Below are positions 44,801 to 54,791 of a stretch of 64,000 nucleotides of DNA, piece after piece (within the stretch, counting starts at the first letter, position 1; each line of letters starts with the position of its first letter). The stretch lies in the NCBI RefSeq assembly GCF_001437405.1, contig NZ_JQBY01000010.1, positions 23,636 to 87,635 on the forward strand. Reading direction: 5' to 3'. The position numbers and the translations under genes are program-made. The notes beneath the pieces are model-generated. The model did no database searches. It saw nothing but the letters and a program-made list of their open reading frames with translations, and had not been told where the DNA came from. The DNA is from Pediococcus ethanolidurans (lineage in GTDB: Bacteria; Bacillota; Bacilli; Lactobacillales; Lactobacillaceae).

Positions 44801-47458
44801 ATGCAAAGATCTTATTTAAATCACACCAAACGCCTTGTTAGTTCGCATAAGCAACAATTATTTGCCAGTTTTTTAATTCCCTTAATTTTAATGTCTGGTT
44901 ATTTTATTTATCGAAAGATGGCTCCTTTTGGATCGAGTAGTTTATTAACCGTTGATCTTGGTCAGCAATATGTCGACTTATTTGCTTACTTTCGTCACAC
45001 AATTCTCCACGATCCAACTGCTTTTTTCTACTCTTTTTCTAAAGCCATTGGCGGTGATATGACTGGGACGTGGGCATACTATTTAATGAGCCCATTTAAT
45101 TTAATTTTGCTCTTTTTCCCTGGAAAAACCATTACCTCTGGAATTTTTATCATTACCGTTTTAAAATACGCTTTTTCAGGACTTACCTTTGCCATTTTAT
45201 TACAAAAGATGTATCCCAAAGCTTCATGGCTCGTGCCGGGATTGTCAACCGCCTATGCGTTAATGGGATTTACCGTTGCCAATCAATTAAATTTGATTTG
45301 GCTTGACGCTCCCATTTTGTTACCTTTGATTGTTTTAGGTATCGAACAGATTTTTAAAACAGGAAAAATTCGTTGGTTCGTTTTGTGGCTAGCTTTAATG
45401 TTAATTATCAATTATTACATGGCTTATATGATATGTATTTTTAGTGTGTTATATTTTGCATTTGCTAGCGCCCACTATTATACCTCATTTAAAGCGGCCT
45501 TCACAGCATTCAAGAAATTCGTAAGTGGTGCAATTTTATCAGCTGGATTTGCTTCTTGGCTGTTGATGCCAACTTTTTATATTCTTACTCAGAGTAAAGT
45601 TCAATATACTGAAACCAGTGTCAAATTTAAATTTGAGTATTTTCCGTTTAAAATGCTCAGCAAATTACTTCCTGGCACTTTTAACTTTGAACAAATGCCC
45701 AGCGGTTTACCAAATATTTTTGTTGGTGCTTTTTGTCTTATTGGGTTTATTCTGTACTTTACCAACCGGAATTTAAAGCTTCGTGAGCGCATCACTGCCG
45801 GAATTATTACTTTATTTCTATTATTATCACTATGTTTTCAACCTTTAGATCTGTTCTGGCATGCAATGCAGTTTCCCTGGTGGTACCCTTACCGATTTAG
45901 TTTTTTGGTCTGCTTCTGGATTATCTTTTTGGCGGCTAGATATTTATTTTCTGAACCCTCGTTTAGTACCCGTAGCTTAATTATAACAACTTGTATTTTT
46001 CTTTTAGGACTAGTCTACTTGTATTTAAATTTGACCAGTTTCAAAAAATACGTAGATCAAAGTCAGTTTTTTATTGGCTGTTTGTTTGTAGCATTAGGGT
46101 TATTGGCGTTCATTCTTTTAAAACAAAGACCAAATGCTGCTTGGTTAATCACAATTCTAGTGATTCTTGATGTATTTGTGAATGCTTGCATGTCATTAAA
46201 CAATTTATCTTACGTTTCTCAATCTGAATTTGGAAACTACACAACCGAACTTGACAAAACAATTAGTAAAATTCAGAAAAAAGATAAGGGTTTCTATCGA
46301 ATCGGTAAAACCTATATGCGTACCAAAGACGATTCAATGCAAGCTGCTTTCAATGGTGGTTCCCATTTTAGTTCTACTTTTGAAACTCAGATTCCTAACT
46401 TCATGCAAAAAATTGGACAACCAGACGGCGATGGCTTTGTCACCTATTCAAACGGTACCCTTATTACTGACAGTTTATTAGGCATGAAATACTGGTCTAA
46501 AAATATCGACTCAAATCAATTAGGTTCGTCAGTAACATCAACAGCAAACCCGACGCTTCCGGCACTGACTTATCGACCGGATCTAACCAGTTATCAATTG
46601 GTTGGTCAAGACAGTTTAACTCAAACATATAAAAATCCTTATGCACTCTCGATTGGATTTGGGGCTTCAAGTTTAGTCAAGAAGTTCGATGGAAGCAACT
46701 TAGACACAATCCAATATCAGTCGCAACTGTACAGTACATTAGCTGGAAAAACGACTTCAAAACTATTTACTTCGCAAAACTTTAATGAAGTTATTTTTCA
46801 AAATATTAATCAAACCACTAAATTGACAGGGAGTGTTCTTAAAAAGAATAGTTTATCTAAACCTGGTGTTGTAACTTTCAAATTTACCCCAACAACAAAC
46901 GACGCTTACTATTTAACTTTAGGCCAAGAGTTAAATCCGGATAACGCCACATTTACCATTAATGGTAAAACACTTACGCAATATTCACCTTATCGAAATA
47001 CAGTTGTTGTAAACTTTGCAAATCATAGTAAAGGTAAAACTGTAACTTTGAAGATACAACTTAAAAAGATGAGTTTATGGCTTGAGAACTTCACTTTGTA
47101 TCATTTTAATCAAACAGGTTTTACAAAGCTTCATAAACAACTTAGTACTTCACCTTTGAAAGTTACTAAACATAATAGCCATCAGATTTCTGGTAACATT
47201 ACAGTTTCAAAGAAAAATGATTTTCTAATGACCACAATTCCTTATGGTAAAGGCTGGCACGCACAAGTTGATGGCAAGTCTGCTAAGATTGTCAAAGTAG
47301 CTAAGACCTTCTGTGGTATTCAACTAACTCCTGGGACGCATAAGGTTGTATTAACCTACTGGCCACCGTATCTGTTCCTTGGACTAATAGTGAGCTTGAT
47401 TGCTTTACTTATCGTTAGTTGTTATTTAGGGTTTAAAAAACGAAGCATTAAAAAATAA
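44801..47458 (+). CDS. YfhO family multi-spanning membrane protein (GT-C-like)
   Basis: 885 residues. About a dozen membrane helices fill residues 20-470, with a catalytic-like DLGQQYVDLF in the first outer loop and a final helix near 855-880; a large extracytoplasmic domain of beta type lies between. YfhO proteins take part in glycosylating lipoteichoic acid or other wall polymers, working with a CsbB-type glycosyltransferase; none is encoded here. Start chosen at ATG 44801, with GAGGA five bases ahead; the frame is open 14 codons upstream. Transcribed divergently from the pbp gene. Confidence 0.9.
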   Translation: MQRSYLNHTKRLVSSHKQQLFASFLIPLILMSGYFIYRKMAPFGSSSLLTVDLGQQYVDLFAYFRHTILHDPTAFFYSFSKAIGGDMTGTWAYYLMSPFNLILLFFPGKTITSGIFIITVLKYAFSGLTFAILLQKMYPKASWLVPGLSTAYALMGFTVANQLNLIWLDAPILLPLIVLGIEQIFKTGKIRWFVLWLALMLIINYYMAYMICIFSVLYFAFASAHYYTSFKAAFTAFKKFVSGAILSAGFASWLLMPTFYILTQSKVQYTETSVKFKFEYFPFKMLSKLLPGTFNFEQMPSGLPNIFVGAFCLIGFILYFTNRNLKLRERITAGIITLFLLLSLCFQPLDLFWHAMQFPWWYPYRFSFLVCFWIIFLAARYLFSEPSFSTRSLIITTCIFLLGLVYLYLNLTSFKKYVDQSQFFIGCLFVALGLLAFILLKQRPNAAWLITILVILDVFVNACMSLNNLSYVSQSEFGNYTTELDKTISKIQKKDKGFYRIGKTYMRTKDDSMQAAFNGGSHFSSTFETQIPNFMQKIGQPDGDGFVTYSNGTLITDSLLGMKYWSKNIDSNQLGSSVTSTANPTLPALTYRPDLTSYQLVGQDSLTQTYKNPYALSIGFGASSLVKKFDGSNLDTIQYQSQLYSTLAGKTTSKLFTSQNFNEVIFQNINQTTKLTGSVLKKNSLSKPGVVTFKFTPTTNDAYYLTLGQELNPDNATFTINGKTLTQYSPYRNTVVVNFANHSKGKTVTLKIQLKKMSLWLENFTLYHFNQTGFTKLHKQLSTSPLKVTKHNSHQISGNITVSKKNDFLMTTIPYGKGWHAQVDGKSAKIVKVAKTFCGIQLTPGTHKVVLTYWPPYLFLGLIVSLIALLIVSCYLGFKKRSIKK

Positions 47459-47473
47459 AAGCTTTTTTCTAAC

Positions 47474-47519
47474 AAAAATAGAACTTAACAACGAAAATTG
47501 TTAAGTTCTATTTTTATTT
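47474..47519. terminator. Bidirectional terminator, YfhO gene / greA
   Basis: AAAAATAGAACTTAACAA pairs perfectly with its complement (18 bp) around a 6-base loop, with T runs on both strands. Confidence 0.93.
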
Positions 47520-47524
47520 GTAAT

Positions 47525-48007
47525 CTATTCAGCTTTAACGCTTAAAATCTGAACGTTCATATCGCCACCTGGTGTTGCAATCACAACTTGGTCACCCACT
47601 TTATGATCTAACAAAGCCTTAGCAATTGGCGAATCATTCGAAATCTTACCAGACATTGGATCTGCCTCGGCAGCCCCAACAATCGTGTAAGATTCAGGTT
47701 CTTCATCAGGTAACTCTTTAAATTCAACTGTTTTTCCTAATGAAACTACGTCTTTAGCAACTGCATTGTTATCGATAATTTCTGCATTTTGCAACATATG
47801 TTCAATCGTACTGATCCGACTTTCAACCATACTTTGTTCATCTTTTGCAGATTCATATTCAGAATTTTCTGATAAATCACCAAAACCACGTGCAATTTTA
47901 ATTCGTTCAATTACTTCTGGACGAGTCTTTGTTTTTTTCTCGTTTAACTCATCCTCTAATTTTTTTCTACCCGCTTCCGTCATTGGGTATGTTTTTTCAT
48001 TTGCCAC
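47525..48007 (-). CDS. greA: Transcription elongation factor GreA
   Basis: 160 residues. N-terminal coiled coil (about 1-75) with [16 protein letters not shown], whose acidic tip enters the RNA polymerase secondary channel, and a C-terminal FKBP-like domain ending in [14 protein letters not shown]. It rescues backtracked polymerase. The start is GTG with AGAGGTG upstream. Third gene of the mltG-udk-greA set. Confidence 0.96.
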   Translation of the reverse strand: MANEKTYPMTEAGRKKLEDELNEKKTKTRPEVIERIKIARGFGDLSENSEYESAKDEQSMVESRISTIEHMLQNAEIIDNNAVAKDVVSLGKTVEFKELPDEEPESYTIVGAAEADPMSGKISNDSPIAKALLDHKVGDQVVIATPGGDMNVQILSVKAE

Positions 48008-48084
48008 TTTTTAGACACCTCTTATTTATGATGAAAATATAACGATTTACAGCGTACCATGAAGTAAACGGCTTGTAAATAGAC

Positions 48085-48744
48085 TTACTCACGAAAAATG
48101 CCATCTCTTCCATCTTGAGAAAGAATATCCTTAATTTTGGTTGTTAGCAAATCAATGGCCACTGTATTTTGCCCACCCTCTGGGACAATTATGTCGGCAT
48201 AACGTTTAGTAGGTTCTACAAACTGGTGAAACATTGGTTTAACCGTTGCAAGATACTGTGTGATTACTGAATCCAAAGTACGGCCACGTTCTTTAATATC
48301 ACGTTCAATTCGACGAATAATTCGAATATCATCATCCGTGTCCACATAAACTTTGATATCCATTAAATCGCGTAATCGCTTATCATCGAGGATAAGAATA
48401 CCTTCTAGGATAATCACATCGCGTGGTTCTTGTCGAACAGTTTTATGACTACGTGTCAGTTTTGTGTAATCATAAACCGGTTTTTCAATGGCTTTATAAT
48501 TAAGTAATTGTTTTAGTTGCTCAATTAATAAATCGGTATCAAAAGCTAACGGGTGATCATAATTAACCGCCGCTCTTTCCGCCATGGACATGTTAGCCTG
48601 ATCCTTATAATAAGAATCTTGTTGAAGTGTCATAATTGAATGCCCAGAAAGGTTTTGATAAATTTTACGACTAACAGTTGTTTTACCGCTACCCGAACCA
48701 CCAGTTACACCAATTAAAATAGGTCGTTTGTCATTTGTATTCAT
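48085..48744 (-). CDS. udk: Uridine kinase
   Basis: 219 residues. P-loop [15 protein letters not shown] at about 12-26, QQDSYYKDQ, and [13 protein letters not shown] typical of uridine/cytidine kinase. It salvages uridine and cytidine to UMP and CMP. It lies between mltG and greA, the common order in Bacilli. Confidence 0.96.
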   Translation of the reverse strand: MNTNDKRPILIGVTGGSGSGKTTVSRKIYQNLSGHSIMTLQQDSYYKDQANMSMAERAAVNYDHPLAFDTDLLIEQLKQLLNYKAIEKPVYDYTKLTRSHKTVRQEPRDVIILEGILILDDKRLRDLMDIKVYVDTDDDIRIIRRIERDIKERGRTLDSVITQYLATVKPMFHQFVEPTKRYADIIVPEGGQNTVAIDLLTTKIKDILSQDGRDGIFRE

Positions 48745-48760
48745 GAATTAATCCCCATCG

Positions 48761-49894
48761 TTATTTATTACTTGGATCTTGACTTGCAGCGTTTGCTAAA
48801 TGTTCATCGTAAGTTTTTGAAAAGTAAATTTTCCCTGTTTTTAGATTAGCAACAAAGTACAAATAATCTTTGCTTCGATCTTTAGGATGTAATACGGCCA
48901 AAACTGACTTTTCGCTAGGATTATTAACTGGACCAGGTCCGTATCCTTTATGCAAACGTAAATTATAAAGCGATTTATCTTTTAGATCAGTCGTTGTTAG
49001 TTCCGAACCAAAGCTCTTCTTTACCGCATAATAAACAGAAACATCAGATTGTAAAGGCATTTTAATTGCCAAACGGTTCAAGAATACACCGGCAATTTTT
49101 TCGCGGTCAGAGGTTGTATTTCCTTCCCGTTCAACTAAAGCAGCCAATGAAAGAACTTCTTGAACTGTCATTTTTTGCTTTTTAATCTTTGCATAGTAGG
49201 GTTTTAAAACCGAGTTTTCTTTAGCTACCATTTGAGTCACTACGGCCTTCAACGTGGTCTTCTTACCCAACGAATAAGTTGCTGGGTAAAGATACCCCTC
49301 TAAGCGGTAACGAACGTTAGACGCCTTCATGGAGGATCCTAATAGATCCGGATACTTTTTATATAAACTATTAATGAAAGTTTGATCTTTCATCAAATCG
49401 ATAAATTGTTTTTGCGTATAGTCTGATGATTTTGCAATTGAACTGCCAACCTCATCAATGGTTTCTCCCTCTTTTATCAAGACATATTTGCCAAGTAAAA
49501 CAGGAGTTGCGCTCCCGCCTTTTTGAAGGCGTTTAGCAATCTTATTCAAAGTCATTGAAGGTTTTAGAACATAATAGCCAGCCTTAAAGTTAGTTAAATT
49601 ATGTGATTTCACATAATAATTAAACACCGCACCACTCTTAACAACCTTTTTCTCCTGTAAAATCGTGCCAATTTGTCGAGTCGAGGACCCTTCTGGCACA
49701 TTAATTTGAATTTGTTGTTTACTATCAGGATCTAGCGGTTGCAATGCTCCTGAAAAATAATGATAAACAATAAGCCCAGTTGCCACAATAACAACAGCTA
49801 AAACAATCGTAACCCACCTAATAATTGAGTGACCCTGTTTTTGTTTTCGTTGTTTAACTGCCTTATCTTGACTGTTCTTATCTTGATTATTCAA
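48761..49894 (-). CDS. mltG: Endolytic transglycosylase MltG
   Basis: 377 residues: a short Lys/Gln-rich cytoplasmic segment, one membrane helix (about 28-47), a LysM-like region (IQINVPEGSSTRQIG) and the catalytic YceG domain with Glu in ALVEREGNTTSDREKIAGVF and later LQSDVSVYYAV. It cleaves nascent glycan strands outside the membrane and sets their length. The start is TTG with GGGAGG eight bases ahead. First of the mltG-udk-greA group. Confidence 0.94.
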   Translation of the reverse strand: MNNQDKNSQDKAVKQRKQKQGHSIIRWVTIVLAVVIVATGLIVYHYFSGALQPLDPDSKQQIQINVPEGSSTRQIGTILQEKKVVKSGAVFNYYVKSHNLTNFKAGYYVLKPSMTLNKIAKRLQKGGSATPVLLGKYVLIKEGETIDEVGSSIAKSSDYTQKQFIDLMKDQTFINSLYKKYPDLLGSSMKASNVRYRLEGYLYPATYSLGKKTTLKAVVTQMVAKENSVLKPYYAKIKKQKMTVQEVLSLAALVEREGNTTSDREKIAGVFLNRLAIKMPLQSDVSVYYAVKKSFGSELTTTDLKDKSLYNLRLHKGYGPGPVNNPSEKSVLAVLHPKDRSKDYLYFVANLKTGKIYFSKTYDEHLANAASQDPSNK

Positions 49895-50008
49895 GATTTC
49901 TTCCTCCCGTTCCTAAAACATTATCTGTTATTATACTAAAAATATGTTTGGTTTGCCGATTATTTTAAACAATCGCGCAAGCTAACATATTTTAAAATTA
50001 AAATTAAT

Positions 50009-52432
50009 TTAGCGAATTTCAACTTCAAACGTTGACTTCAACTCAGAAATAGCTTGTTCAAACTCTTGATTAACTTCATCTTCAGTCAACGTATTGTGTT
50101 TGTCTCGATACGTCAAAGTATAAGCAACAGACTTCTTGTTTTCCGGAATGTGTTTTCCTGAATAAACATCAAATAACTGAATATCTTCTAAGTGATGATT
50201 TGATTTTTTCTTCAAAGCAGCAACGATCTCAGTATTCGAAACCTCTTTATCAATTAGCAAAGCCACATCACGTGTAATTGCGGGATATTTAGAAATAGGT
50301 TCATAATGTTGAATTCGCTTTGGTGCGTCCAGGAGAGCCTGTAAATCAAGTTCAAAAACATAAGTTTCAGGAATTTTAAATTGTTTTTCAATTTGTGGAT
50401 GTACCTGACCGATAAAACCAATAACGTGATCCCCTAAATAAATATCAGCCGTGCGGCCAGGATGCATTTCAGGTCGCGTTTGATTAGCTACATAACTTAC
50501 AGATTCCTCCAAATTTAAATCATGCAAAAGTAAAGCAACAATTCCCTTCAATTGATAGAAATCAACTGGTACTTCTTTGTCATACCAACTCTTGGTAACC
50601 ATTGAACCTGTAATTGCACCTGCCAAGTGTTCAACTTCACTGGGACGATCGACATCTGCTGTTCGATAGAAAACTCGTCCCTGTTCATACAAGGCCACAT
50701 TTGCTTCTTTTCGAGCAACGTTATAAGCCACGTCATCCAATAACCCACTAATCAGATTCATGCGTAAAACGGCATGATCTTGACTCATAGGAAAATCAAG
50801 TTTTGTCTCTTCACTTTCCTGCATCATAAACATTTTCGCTTTTTCTGCTGTTGTTAATCCGTAACTCATTGCTTGATTCAAGCCACTTCCTTGCAACAGT
50901 TCACGAATACCACGAATAACTTGCTGACTAGTAGTTAATCTCCCAATTGTTGTTGAGCCGGTTGGCAACGTAGATGGTAAATTGTCATAACCATAAATAC
51001 GCGCAATTTCTTCTAAAATATCAGCTGGAATATGAATATCCCATCGACGGGCCGGAACAGTTACCTTAAATACCTCATCCGAAACTTGAACTGTAAATTG
51101 TAGTCGGCGAAGAATATCGGTTACTTCTTCAACCGTTAAGGAAGTTCCCAAAACATGATTAATTCGTGTTAAATCAAGTGTGACTTCAACGCTTTGGGGA
51201 TTGGGATCAACTGGTGAAAGCTGATCTTTAACCGCTTCTCCCTGACCAAATTGTGCAGTTAATTGTAACGCTTCATTCAGTGCATCCGTAACTGTTGCAG
51301 GATTTATTCCCCGTTCAAACCGCATAGATGCTTCACTGTGCAACACATGATAACGGGCCGTTTTCCGAATTTTAATAGGGTCAAAGATTGCCGACTCAAT
51401 AACAACGGTCTTTGTTTGATCACTGATTTCCGTTTCCAAACCGCCCATTACACCGGCCATGGCAATATTTTTATCGCCATCTTTAATCATTAAATCAGTA
51501 GCTCTAAGTTCACGTTCTTCACCATCAAGCGTCACAAATTTTGTCTGCTTTGGTGAATAACCAACATGAATTTCTTTGGTAGTTAATTTATCGTAATCAA
51601 AGGCATGTAAAGGTTGACCATATTTCAGCATAATATAATTAGTAACATCGACCACATTATTAATTGGTCGGACACCTGCTGTCATCAAACGCACTTGAAG
51701 CCAAAAGGGACTTGGTTCAATTTTTACATGTTTAACAATGCCCATCTGATAAGCCTGCACATCTTCAGGAGCATCAATTTTAATATTCAATAGATCTTTA
51801 ATATCAATTTCTTGATCAACTGTCTCTAGTTGCCGATGATGTAATACTGGCACCTTATCATAAATGGCTCCAATTTCATAGGCGTTACCATCCATACTAA
51901 AGAGATCGCCACGATTAGGTGTAACCGAGGTGTCAATCACATTGTCATCCATACCTAAATAGTTATAAACAGGTTCACCAGGTTTAACGTGGCTATCTTC
52001 AGGGAAAACATAAATACCATTTACATATTCCTTTGGTACAACTTTTTCTTCAAAACCGATTTCTTGTAACGCACAAATCATGCCGTTAGATTGTTCACCA
52101 CGCATTTTGCTACGCTTGATTTTAACGTTGTCTTTAATCCGAGCTCCGTGCATTGCCACAATCACGTACTGACCTTTAGCCACGTTAGGCGCACCACAAA
52201 CAATTTGAATGGGTTCGTCTTCGCCAACATCTACTTGGCAAACGTTTAAGTGGTCTGAATCTGGATGAGGCTGAACATCTAAGGTATAGCCCACAATAAT
52301 TTTTTTGAGCCCATCAGCAGCACAAGTTACTTCATCTACTTCAACTGCGGTACGTTCAATTTTTTCAGCTAACACTTTAGGATCAACATCAAGATCAAAA
52401 TATTCTTTTAACCAATTGTAAGAAACTTTCAT
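50009..52432 (-). CDS. pheT: Phenylalanyl-tRNA synthetase beta subunit
   Basis: 807 residues. Domains in order: tRNA-binding OB-fold (about 40-150, VCQVDVGEDEPIQIVCGAPN), B3/B4 editing domain, B5 domain, catalytic-like core and a C-terminal ferredoxin-type anticodon-binding domain (ISKYPAITRDVALLI). It forms the alpha2-beta2 enzyme with PheS and edits mischarged Tyr. It follows pheS by eight bases and is governed by the T-box upstream of pheS. Confidence 0.97.
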   Translation of the reverse strand: MKVSYNWLKEYFDLDVDPKVLAEKIERTAVEVDEVTCAADGLKKIIVGYTLDVQPHPDSDHLNVCQVDVGEDEPIQIVCGAPNVAKGQYVIVAMHGARIKDNVKIKRSKMRGEQSNGMICALQEIGFEEKVVPKEYVNGIYVFPEDSHVKPGEPVYNYLGMDDNVIDTSVTPNRGDLFSMDGNAYEIGAIYDKVPVLHHRQLETVDQEIDIKDLLNIKIDAPEDVQAYQMGIVKHVKIEPSPFWLQVRLMTAGVRPINNVVDVTNYIMLKYGQPLHAFDYDKLTTKEIHVGYSPKQTKFVTLDGEERELRATDLMIKDGDKNIAMAGVMGGLETEISDQTKTVVIESAIFDPIKIRKTARYHVLHSEASMRFERGINPATVTDALNEALQLTAQFGQGEAVKDQLSPVDPNPQSVEVTLDLTRINHVLGTSLTVEEVTDILRRLQFTVQVSDEVFKVTVPARRWDIHIPADILEEIARIYGYDNLPSTLPTGSTTIGRLTTSQQVIRGIRELLQGSGLNQAMSYGLTTAEKAKMFMMQESEETKLDFPMSQDHAVLRMNLISGLLDDVAYNVARKEANVALYEQGRVFYRTADVDRPSEVEHLAGAITGSMVTKSWYDKEVPVDFYQLKGIVALLLHDLNLEESVSYVANQTRPEMHPGRTADIYLGDHVIGFIGQVHPQIEKQFKIPETYVFELDLQALLDAPKRIQHYEPISKYPAITRDVALLIDKEVSNTEIVAALKKKSNHHLEDIQLFDVYSGKHIPENKKSVAYTLTYRDKHNTLTEDEVNQEFEQAISELKSTFEVEIR

Positions 52433-52440
52433 TTTTATTG

Positions 52441-53487
52441 TTATCCTTTCTTTGAAAACTGTGATAAGAAACGGACATCATTTTGATAGAAGTTCCGAAT
52501 ATCATCAACACCATAACGAAGCATTGCAAAACGATCTGGACCTAGTCCAAATGCATAACCACCGTACACTTCAGGGTCAACGCCGGCCATTCGCAAGACA
52601 TTAGGATGAACCATGCCGGCACCCAAAACCTCAATCCAACCAGTTTGCTTACATACCGAGCATCCCTTACCCATACAGTTAAAACAAGTGACATCAGCTT
52701 CAACAGATGGTTCAGTAAATGGGAAGTAGCTAGGACGAAGGCGGACTTCAAAACGATCACCAAAAAGTTCTTTGGCTAATACTTCTAAAGTACCTTTCAA
52801 GTCTCCCATGGTAATATGCTTATCAATTACAAGGCCCTCAACTTGATGAAATTGATGCGAATGGGTGGCATCATCTGTATCACGTCGATAAACAACTCCT
52901 GGCGAAATCATTTTTAATGGTCCCTTGGAAAAATCGTGTTTCTCCATCGTCCGTGCCTGAACTGGTGAGGTTTGGCTACGCATCAAAATTTCGTCTGTAA
53001 TGTAAAATGTGTCTTGCATGTCACGAGCTGGGTGATCTTTAGGCAGGTTGAGCATTTCAAAGTTATATTTATCAGTTTCAACTTCAGGGCCTTGAATGAC
53101 TTGGTAACCCATTCCTAAAAACAGATCTTCAATATTGTCAATAATTTGTTGAATCACATGTGGTTCACCCTGCATAACGGGTTTTCCAGGTAAAGTAACG
53201 TCAATTTTTTCATTTTCTAATTTTTTCTCAATCACAGCTTTTTCAAGCTCTGAACGTTTTTCCTCAATGGCAGCCGTTATGTTGTCGCGCACACGATTAG
53301 AAAGTTCTCCAACTTTAGGACGGTCTGCTTTAGGAATGTCACGCATTCCACGTAAAATTTCAGTCAAGGGTCCCTTTTTCCCCAACACATTAACCCGAAT
53401 AGCATCTAATCGTTTGAGTCCATCTGTACTCGAAATTTCATGTAAAGATTTCGCTTTTAATTCTTCTAACTGTTCATGTAAACCCAT
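52441..53487 (-). CDS. pheS: Phenylalanyl-tRNA synthetase alpha subunit
   Basis: 348 residues. An N-terminal coiled coil (about 1-85) that grips tRNA is followed by the class II catalytic core with motif 2 ([20 protein letters not shown]) and motif 3 ([15 protein letters not shown]). A short Cys-rich insertion ([17 protein letters not shown]) looks like a zinc knuckle, a feature seen in Firmicutes PheS. Expression is set by the T-box in its leader. Confidence 0.97.
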   Translation of the reverse strand: MGLHEQLEELKAKSLHEISSTDGLKRLDAIRVNVLGKKGPLTEILRGMRDIPKADRPKVGELSNRVRDNITAAIEEKRSELEKAVIEKKLENEKIDVTLPGKPVMQGEPHVIQQIIDNIEDLFLGMGYQVIQGPEVETDKYNFEMLNLPKDHPARDMQDTFYITDEILMRSQTSPVQARTMEKHDFSKGPLKMISPGVVYRRDTDDATHSHQFHQVEGLVIDKHITMGDLKGTLEVLAKELFGDRFEVRLRPSYFPFTEPSVEADVTCFNCMGKGCSVCKQTGWIEVLGAGMVHPNVLRMAGVDPEVYGGYAFGLGPDRFAMLRYGVDDIRNFYQNDVRFLSQFSKKG

Positions 53488-53506
53488 AATCTAACCTCCT
53501 AAATTT

Positions 53507-53745
53507 TAAAAAAATGCACAAAAAAACTCGCCTCCGAAAAAGGGACGAGTTATCGCGTTACCACCCTGGTTTGCTAATAAACATTAGCACACTTGGCATC
53601 AATAACGGCGAATTACCGATTTATTCTTTCAAATAAATAACTCCGAAGTGAATTCACCAATCTTAGTTTGAATATTTGCTTTCAGTCTAAGGCAAATACT
53701 CCCTGTCAAACTTAACTGGTTACTATTCTTCGTCATAGTTTTTCC
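53507..53745 (-). promoter_or_regulatory. T-box riboswitch of pheST (Phe specifier UUC)
   Basis: On the minus strand the T-box core AGGGTGGTAACGCG is at 53567-53554, followed by the terminator AACTCG...CGAGTT plus T run (53551-53521). Stem I closes with CGAAG (near 53732) and CTTCG (53648-53643), and the bases just before its 3' arm read GAATTCA, putting UUC (Phe) in the specifier loop at 53652-53650. Uncharged tRNA-Phe should favour read-through. Confidence 0.88.
53521..53552 (-). terminator. T-box-controlled terminator ahead of pheS
   Basis: AACTCG pairs with CGAGTT, with an inner TCC/GGA stem and a run of seven Ts; it is mutually exclusive with the antiterminator holding the T-box core. 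Confidence 0.88.
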
Positions 53746-53752
53746 GACTTAA

Positions 53753-53781
53753 ATATTAGATTAAAATGGTTCGTTAGTCAA
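53753..53781 (-). promoter_or_regulatory. pheST promoter
   Basis: TTGACT (53781-53776), 17-base spacer, TAATAT (53758-53753) on the minus strand, just upstream of the T-box leader. Confidence 0.78.
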
Positions 53782-53789
53782 CCACTCAT

Positions 53790-54140
53790 TTACTTTTCAG
53801 CTGTATACCAACAATCAGCAAATTCATGAACTGCATCCATTACTGGACGCAATGCCTCACCTTTTTGGGTAAGTTGATACTCAATTAGTGAAGAATTTGG
53901 ATGAGTTAATCGATTAACAATTCCTTCAGCCTCTAAATTTTTTAATCGTTCCACTAAAACACGATCACTGCATTTCGGTACATTGTGAGCCAAATCTTTA
54001 AAACGCTGTGATCCTTCATTTAATAAAACCTCAATAATTAAACCATTCCATTTTTGACCGAGGACTGAAAACGTCCGGCTAAACTTTGGACATAGTGAAA
54101 AATTATCAACTGTCTCGGAAACTTTTAGTGCTTCTGACAT
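53790..54140 (-). CDS. HxlR family transcriptional regulator
   Basis: 116 residues with the HxlR winged helix: LGQKWNGLIIEVLLNEGSQRF, CSDRVLVERLKNLEAEGIV and YQLTQKGEAL. Cys17 precedes the DNA-binding domain and Cys57 lies in the recognition helix region; in some HxlR proteins a similarly placed Cys senses electrophiles or oxidants, which is only a possibility here. The target is not obvious, as the neighbour upstream is an HD hydrolase on the same strand. Confidence 0.9.
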   Translation of the reverse strand: MSEALKVSETVDNFSLCPKFSRTFSVLGQKWNGLIIEVLLNEGSQRFKDLAHNVPKCSDRVLVERLKNLEAEGIVNRLTHPNSSLIEYQLTQKGEALRPVMDAVHEFADCWYTAEK

Positions 54141-54169
54141 TACTCTGCCTCCCTTATACCAATAATCTT

Positions 54170-54670
54170 TTAAGAAATTCGCTGTTGCATTTTATTAAGT
54201 AGAAAACGAATTTTCTTGTGAACATGACCTAAATACTCTTGTGTTGCAGCATAATCATCAACAACTGAAACAATAATACTTTCTCGATACTTGGGGAAAG
54301 CAATAGTAGCTCCCCACATATGTTTCAAAATAATATCTTTTTCCATGGGTGTAAGTGGAGTTAGCTTTTCAGCATTACGCAACGCTACTCGTGGATGAAT
54401 ATAAGCATGTGTGCCTAAATCAAACTTAGTGGTTCGCCAATTGTAATAAAATAAATCATGTAACAAACCAGCTCTTGCTACCGCGCGATCATTTAAATGC
54501 CATTTTTTAGCAATTAAATAACTTTGATACGATACGGAAATTGAATGTTGTAATCGTGTGTAGTTATGATGTTGTGTAAATTGATCTAATTTTTGAACTT
54601 CTTTAGTTTTCAATAAATCAGAGACGATATCTAAATACGCCTGATCATGTTCCCAAGCATTTATTTTCAT
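54170..54670 (-). CDS. HD domain phosphohydrolase
   Basis: About 166 residues. The HD pattern is complete: first His in RLQHSISVSYQSYLIAK, the His-Asp pair in AGLLHDLFYYNW, a further His in LKHMWGA and Asp in VSVVDDYAA. Such proteins hydrolyse nucleotides or phosphodiesters; the substrate is unknown. Start at ATG 54670 (MKINAWEHD), with AAGGAAG upstream; the 15-codon extension lacks a ribosome site. Confidence 0.88.
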   Translation of the reverse strand: MKINAWEHDQAYLDIVSDLLKTKEVQKLDQFTQHHNYTRLQHSISVSYQSYLIAKKWHLNDRAVARAGLLHDLFYYNWRTTKFDLGTHAYIHPRVALRNAEKLTPLTPMEKDIILKHMWGATIAFPKYRESIIVSVVDDYAATQEYLGHVHKKIRFLLNKMQQRIS

Positions 54671-54791
54671 TAAATACTTCCTTTTTTCATAGTAAACGTA
54701 GTAATTATCTAACATCGAATTACCAATATGATACTAACTTTTTCACCAAAAAGCAAAGAAAACACTAAGCGAATATAAAATGTAATAAAAA

